From JBBIOI01 sp037443425 (GTDB lineage: Bacteria; Desulfobacterota; BSN033; UBA1163): a stretch of 11,525 nucleotides of DNA. Positions 8,701 to 11,525 of this stretch are shown here, piece after piece (position 1 is the first letter of the stretch; each line of letters starts with the position of its first letter). Position numbers and translations under genes: made by a program. The DNA is taken from positions 1 to 11,525 of the forward strand of contig JBBIOI010000108.1 of NCBI GenBank assembly GCA_037443425.1, in the 5' to 3' direction. The notes under the pieces were generated by a model, which was given only the letters and a program-made list of their open reading frames with translations, was not told the origin of the DNA and ran no database searches.

Positions 8701-8753
8701 CCCGAAATTCCTCCACCTACCACCATGACTGAACCGATTATATTTTGATTCAT
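5724..8753 (-). CDS. hdrA: Selenocysteine-containing HdrA, double-length flavin electron-bifurcating subunit
   Basis: HdrA is the FAD/Fe-S core of heterodisulfide-reductase complexes. Reading UGA at 8576-8574 as Sec60 gives 1009 residues from ATG 8753; without it the N-terminal FAD motif is lost. Module 1 has GGGISG (13-18), then NDCSMU-ILSPKLVEVGRH, where homologues carry Cys or Sec, and an inserted ferredoxin (C109, C112, C115, C119, then C156, C164, C167, C171). A VQCVGSR...YCSAVCC cluster motif follows. Near residue 457 is the HdrA-typical GVFVCHCG segment. Module 2 (about 590-910) repeats a Rossmann FAD site (VIGGGISG) and IQCVGSR...YCSKVCC, but lacks the CSMU segment. Two further [4Fe-4S] sites close the protein (C943, C946, C949, C953 and ICKGCGNCASTCP). 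The start overlaps the hdrB stop by four bases (ATGA). The likely role is splitting electron pairs between HdrB and ferredoxin. Confidence 0.95.
8541..8558 (-). promoter_or_regulatory. Bacterial SECIS hairpin for HdrA Sec60
   Basis: After the UGA at 8576-8574, CTGGTC pairs with GGCCGG over 6 bp (two G-U pairs) around the loop GAGGTC. The stem starts 16 bases and the loop 22 bases after the UGA; the loop opens with G and contains GGTC, close to the E. coli fdhF loop. Confidence 0.75.
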
Positions 8754-9658
8754 CTCTTATTATTTACCTCTTTTAATTCTGATTTGATATCATGTAATTT
8801 ATCTTTTATTGCCATGACTGTAATTTCATTCATTTCCAAACCGAGAAATTTCCAATCAATCCCCATACATAGACCAAGGAATTGTGTATAGAGAATTGAT
8901 GGAATTGAATGGTTTAAACTCTTTTGGGAAAGGATCAAATTCTGTATTTTATCAAACTGAATTTGGCAATATGGACAAGCTGTGCATATAAATTCAGCCC
9001 CTGAGTCCATTGCATCTCTCAATTTTTTGTATGTCAAATCCATTGATAACTCATCATTGATCCCCCATATTGGAGCACCACAACATTCCAGCTTCATTTT
9101 CCATTCTATACTATCAGCACCTGTAATCTCGACCATTTGATCGAATAATCGAGGCTTAATAGGATCATCGAACCCAACTACTTTACTTGGCCTTAATAAG
9201 TGACAACCATAATGGGTAGCTATTGGAAGATCTTTGTAAATCTTCACTATCTTCTCTTTGATCTTATCAAGACCTACATCTTGGTAAAGAACCTTGATTA
9301 GGTGCTTGATTTCAGACTTTCCATTGTATTTAAGTCCCTCTTTTTTAAGAGTTTTGTTTACTTCATCTTTTAAATTAGGATATTCCTTTAAAATATAATC
9401 TGCCTTCTTCAGTGTTCCAAAACAACATTTACATAATGTTAGGATATCGAGATTTCTTTTTTCTGCTAAGGCAATGTTTCTTGCTGAAGAGATTAAAAAA
9501 CCCTTGAAATCGATATTCCTCAGAGGATATCCGCAGCAATTGAATTCCTTAATATCAATCAATTCAACATTCAGTCTTTTCAAAACAGCCCTGGCAGAAG
9601 ATTCGTATTGGTTCAATCGAGCAGGAATTTGACAGCCAATAAAGAATGAAAATTCCAT
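8750..9658 (-). CDS. hdrB: HdrB-like subunit with two CCG cysteine-rich domains
   Basis: The 302-residue protein matches HdrB, which in methanogens holds two unusual [4Fe-4S] clusters and reduces the CoM-S-S-CoB heterodisulfide. Both CCG motifs are intact: C9, C41-C42, C76 and C79 in the first (FIGCQIP, FNCCGYP, LCKCC), and C152, C192-C193, C228 and C231 in the second (YGCHLLRPS, LECCGAP, CPYC). There is no membrane segment. Length is normal for the family. Bacteria lack the CoM/CoB heterodisulfide, so the natural acceptor is unknown; another disulfide or a protein partner is possible. The start lies two bases after the fusion-protein gene, preceded by an AGAGA purine tract. Its UGA stop overlaps the hdrA ATG, indicating translational coupling and equimolar synthesis with HdrA. 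Confidence 0.92.
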   Translation of the reverse strand: MEFSFFIGCQIPARLNQYESSARAVLKRLNVELIDIKEFNCCGYPLRNIDFKGFLISSARNIALAEKRNLDILTLCKCCFGTLKKADYILKEYPNLKDEVNKTLKKEGLKYNGKSEIKHLIKVLYQDVGLDKIKEKIVKIYKDLPIATHYGCHLLRPSKVVGFDDPIKPRLFDQMVEITGADSIEWKMKLECCGAPIWGINDELSMDLTYKKLRDAMDSGAEFICTACPYCQIQFDKIQNLILSQKSLNHSIPSILYTQFLGLCMGIDWKFLGLEMNEITVMAIKDKLHDIKSELKEVNNKR

Positions 9659-9660
9659 CG

Positions 9661-11412
9661 CTATCTCTTTTCTTTCACATACTGAATGGCTAAATTCTTC
9701 AGTTCATAAAGGACATCCGTTACCGCCACTCCTTGAGGACATTGCTCCTGGCATTGATAACAGGTCAAACAGTCCCAGAGCATATTTGAACCAAAGGCCA
9801 GATCTCTTAATCCCAGCCCGGCGGCATGCATAATCTGGTGGGGTAAGAGCCCCAATACATCCTGGGGATTATCATAATTGTTGACAACAGGGCAAACCGT
9901 CGTGCAGGTCTGACAACCAAAGCATACCGAAAAATTCTTTGCCTGAGCAGAGAGATTTAGTCCGCTTTGAAATCTCTTGCCAGTCGGGGTGAGGGGTAAT
10001 ATCTTATCCTTCATCTTCATTAAATCGCACTTATCTAAAATCGCCTCTCTCGCCTGGATCAAAGGCTTCTGGTAATCATTTTGATCCATTTCTCCTCTCA
10101 TCAAACCACGATAAAAAGATAAAGGGGATAGAATGGAAAATTCTGGTATACCTCTTTGGAGGAGAATTTCTCTCACAGTAAACCACAATTTCTGCAAATT
10201 GATTCCCACTGGGCAGACTACAGTACAACGGTAGCAATTCGTGCAGAGATAGACTCCTTCTTGTAATCTTTTAATCTCTTCTTCATTGAGCTTCTTTTTA
10301 AAGATCAAGGAGCGAATAGCAGATATCTTCTCAGATGGTAGGATATGGATGTTTTGAATATCTTCATAGACCTGAGCCACAGAACATCGAAGAGTACAAG
10401 TTCCACAATGTGTACAGGCATCTAATTCAAGAATTTTATGTGTGAGCTGGTTGGCTTGACTCAATCCCTCTTTTTCTGCAACGGAGTTTACTAAAAGATT
10501 TAAAGCACTCGAAAAGATATGAAGCATCTTGCTAAATGGAAGATATGCTAACCCAACAAAACAAGCGAGCACATGAACATACCAGAGAATAATAGGTAAA
10601 CGATTCTGGTCGATCTCAATCCCTATTGGACTGATTACATTGGCCACTCCATATCCTGCAAAGGCCCATGAATATTTGGCATGACATTCTCCACAACTCG
10701 ATTGATGCAATTCCTTTCCCTTTGTTAACAGCTTCTCGTCAAAAGGTTCTTTGAGATTTGGAGAAACCGTCTTAAATTCCTTTACCCAATAGGCTTCGAG
10801 AGCTCTCAGCTCTTCTTGATCACTCAAACCCGAATATTCCTCTACCATCCTCTTATAATCGGAGTAGGCAACCATTTTGGTGGCCTCTAAAAAGATACCC
10901 GAAAGCATAATCACGGCTACAAGGATGATGGCATAGAGATCCATCGCATTCGTTTTAAAACGAGGGATCTTTAAGCAAAATCTTCTATAGACGGCAATGG
11001 CTATTCCTATCAGGACAATGATTCCGAAAAGGTCTCTTAGAAAAAGAAAAGGATTGAGGGTAGGATAATAATGGTCAAATAATTTCACAGTAATCAATTT
11101 ATCCAGAGCATGCATCAGGAGAAGGAGCATAAAACCGCCATAGATAAATATATGCATAACCCAGCGAATAGAATCTTCTCTCAAAATTCTAAATTGAATA
11201 ATGACATCCAGAACAAAACTCTTTAAAAGGGTAAAAAATCTTAAACTAAAGATTGTTCTGAGGATTCCTGAAAGGGCATAAATAAATCTTTTTGAGGTTG
11301 AAATGTCAACCCCATTGATTTCGATTTTATATCGAAACCAATTTGAAATTTTATAGATAAGACCTAGAATAAAAATAATCCAAGAGATATATAATGAAAA
11401 TTTTAAAAACAT
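9661..11412 (-). CDS. Membrane fusion: NarI-like cytochrome b, CXXCH heme c site and HdrC-type ferredoxin
   Basis: A 583-residue fusion with five predicted membrane helices (about 5-22, 83-103, 125-143, 158-178, 273-296), arranged like NarI/HdrE/DsrM. Histidines H87, H101, H280 and H298 are suitable ligands for two hemes b. The loop between helices 4 and 5 carries C240-GE-C243-H244, a CXXCH heme c motif. If the C-terminal domain is cytoplasmic, this loop is periplasmic, as heme c attachment requires. The C-terminal half has four [4Fe-4S] motifs: C333/336/339/343, C390/393/396/400, C497/500/503/507 and C548/551/554/558, the last pair being HdrC-like. No separate hdrC exists, so this protein likely takes its place and ties HdrB/HdrA to the membrane quinone or cytochrome pool. 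It is first in the operon. No strong ribosome-binding site precedes the ATG. Confidence 0.85.
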   Translation of the reverse strand: MFLKFSLYISWIIFILGLIYKISNWFRYKIEINGVDISTSKRFIYALSGILRTIFSLRFFTLLKSFVLDVIIQFRILREDSIRWVMHIFIYGGFMLLLLMHALDKLITVKLFDHYYPTLNPFLFLRDLFGIIVLIGIAIAVYRRFCLKIPRFKTNAMDLYAIILVAVIMLSGIFLEATKMVAYSDYKRMVEEYSGLSDQEELRALEAYWVKEFKTVSPNLKEPFDEKLLTKGKELHQSSCGECHAKYSWAFAGYGVANVISPIGIEIDQNRLPIILWYVHVLACFVGLAYLPFSKMLHIFSSALNLLVNSVAEKEGLSQANQLTHKILELDACTHCGTCTLRCSVAQVYEDIQNIHILPSEKISAIRSLIFKKKLNEEEIKRLQEGVYLCTNCYRCTVVCPVGINLQKLWFTVREILLQRGIPEFSILSPLSFYRGLMRGEMDQNDYQKPLIQAREAILDKCDLMKMKDKILPLTPTGKRFQSGLNLSAQAKNFSVCFGCQTCTTVCPVVNNYDNPQDVLGLLPHQIMHAAGLGLRDLAFGSNMLWDCLTCYQCQEQCPQGVAVTDVLYELKNLAIQYVKEKR

Positions 11413-11462
11413 AATCAGTCTAAATTTTTTGAACTTTTGAATTTTTTAATATTATTGTTTTT

Positions 11463-11491
11463 TTCCTAAACTATATAGAACCTTTTGTCAA
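11463..11491 (-). promoter_or_regulatory. Candidate sigma-70 promoter of the Hdr-Fdh operon
   Basis: A perfect TTGACA (-35) is followed after 17 bases by TAGGAA, a weak -10 match (three of six). Upstream lies an AT-rich stretch including six AT dinucleotides at 11498-11509, which could act as an UP element. It lies about 50 bases ahead of the first operon gene. The poor -10 keeps this tentative. Confidence 0.35.
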
Positions 11492-11525
11492 ATTTAAATA
11501 TATATATATCACATATTCCTCTCTT

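Noticed and set aside
2304..8753. fdhA, mvhD and hdrA as pseudogenes with nonsense mutations.
   Set aside because: All four interruptions are UGA (never UAA or UAG), all fall on known Cys/Sec positions, all have following hairpins, and there is no frameshift or other decay.
2304..8753. Reassigned genetic code in which UGA means Trp or Gly.
   Set aside because: UGA terminates hdrB and mvhD, Trp and Gly are encoded normally throughout, and UGA occurs internally only at Sec sites.

Overview
The window comes from an AT-rich anaerobic bacterium. I infer a Desulfobacterota-like (former deltaproteobacterial) lineage: it has a bacterial PriA end, bacterial-type SECIS hairpins, and a heterodisulfide-reductase/formate-dehydrogenase (Hdr/Fdh) cluster of the kind known from sulfate reducers and syntrophs. 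No rRNA, tRNA, CRISPR array, IS element or phage gene was seen.

Left part, + strand: the C-terminal end of primosomal helicase PriA (truncated by the window edge), a small intergenic hairpin, a stand-alone tandem-ACT protein resembling the regulatory end of aspartate kinase, an 88-residue protein I do not recognise, and an MFS transporter. The MFS gene converges on the next operon with only two bases between the stops.

Right part, - strand, read from 11412 down to 2304, is one apparent six-gene operon: a membrane cytochrome b/heme c/HdrC-type Fe-S fusion; hdrB; a double-length hdrA; mvhD; an FdhB/FrhB-like Fe-S subunit; and fdhA. A candidate promoter with a perfect TTGACA box lies upstream. 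The first five genes are separated by -4 to 32 bases; only fdhA is preceded by a longer gap (114 bases).

The main result is that three of these genes are interrupted by in-frame UGA codons that naive gene calling reads as stops. fdhA has one (residue 136), hdrA one (residue 60) and mvhD two (residues 17 and 68). Each UGA sits exactly where homologues carry a metal-binding or catalytic Cys or Sec, the reading frame continues with convincing homology on both sides, and each is followed by a hairpin whose apical loop begins 19 to 23 bases after the UGA. The three genes are therefore complete selenoprotein genes (681, 1009 and 141 residues), not pseudogenes. UGA is also used as a true stop for hdrB and mvhD, which argues against a recoded genetic code.

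Working model (inference): FdhA with the Fe-S subunit exchanges electrons with formate/CO2, MvhD passes them to the flavoprotein HdrA, and HdrA splits or merges electron pairs between a low-potential carrier and HdrB. The HdrC function is carried by a membrane protein with predicted hemes b, a periplasmic CXXCH heme c site and four [4Fe-4S] clusters. That would couple a soluble Hdr-Fdh bifurcation module to the quinone or cytochrome c pool.
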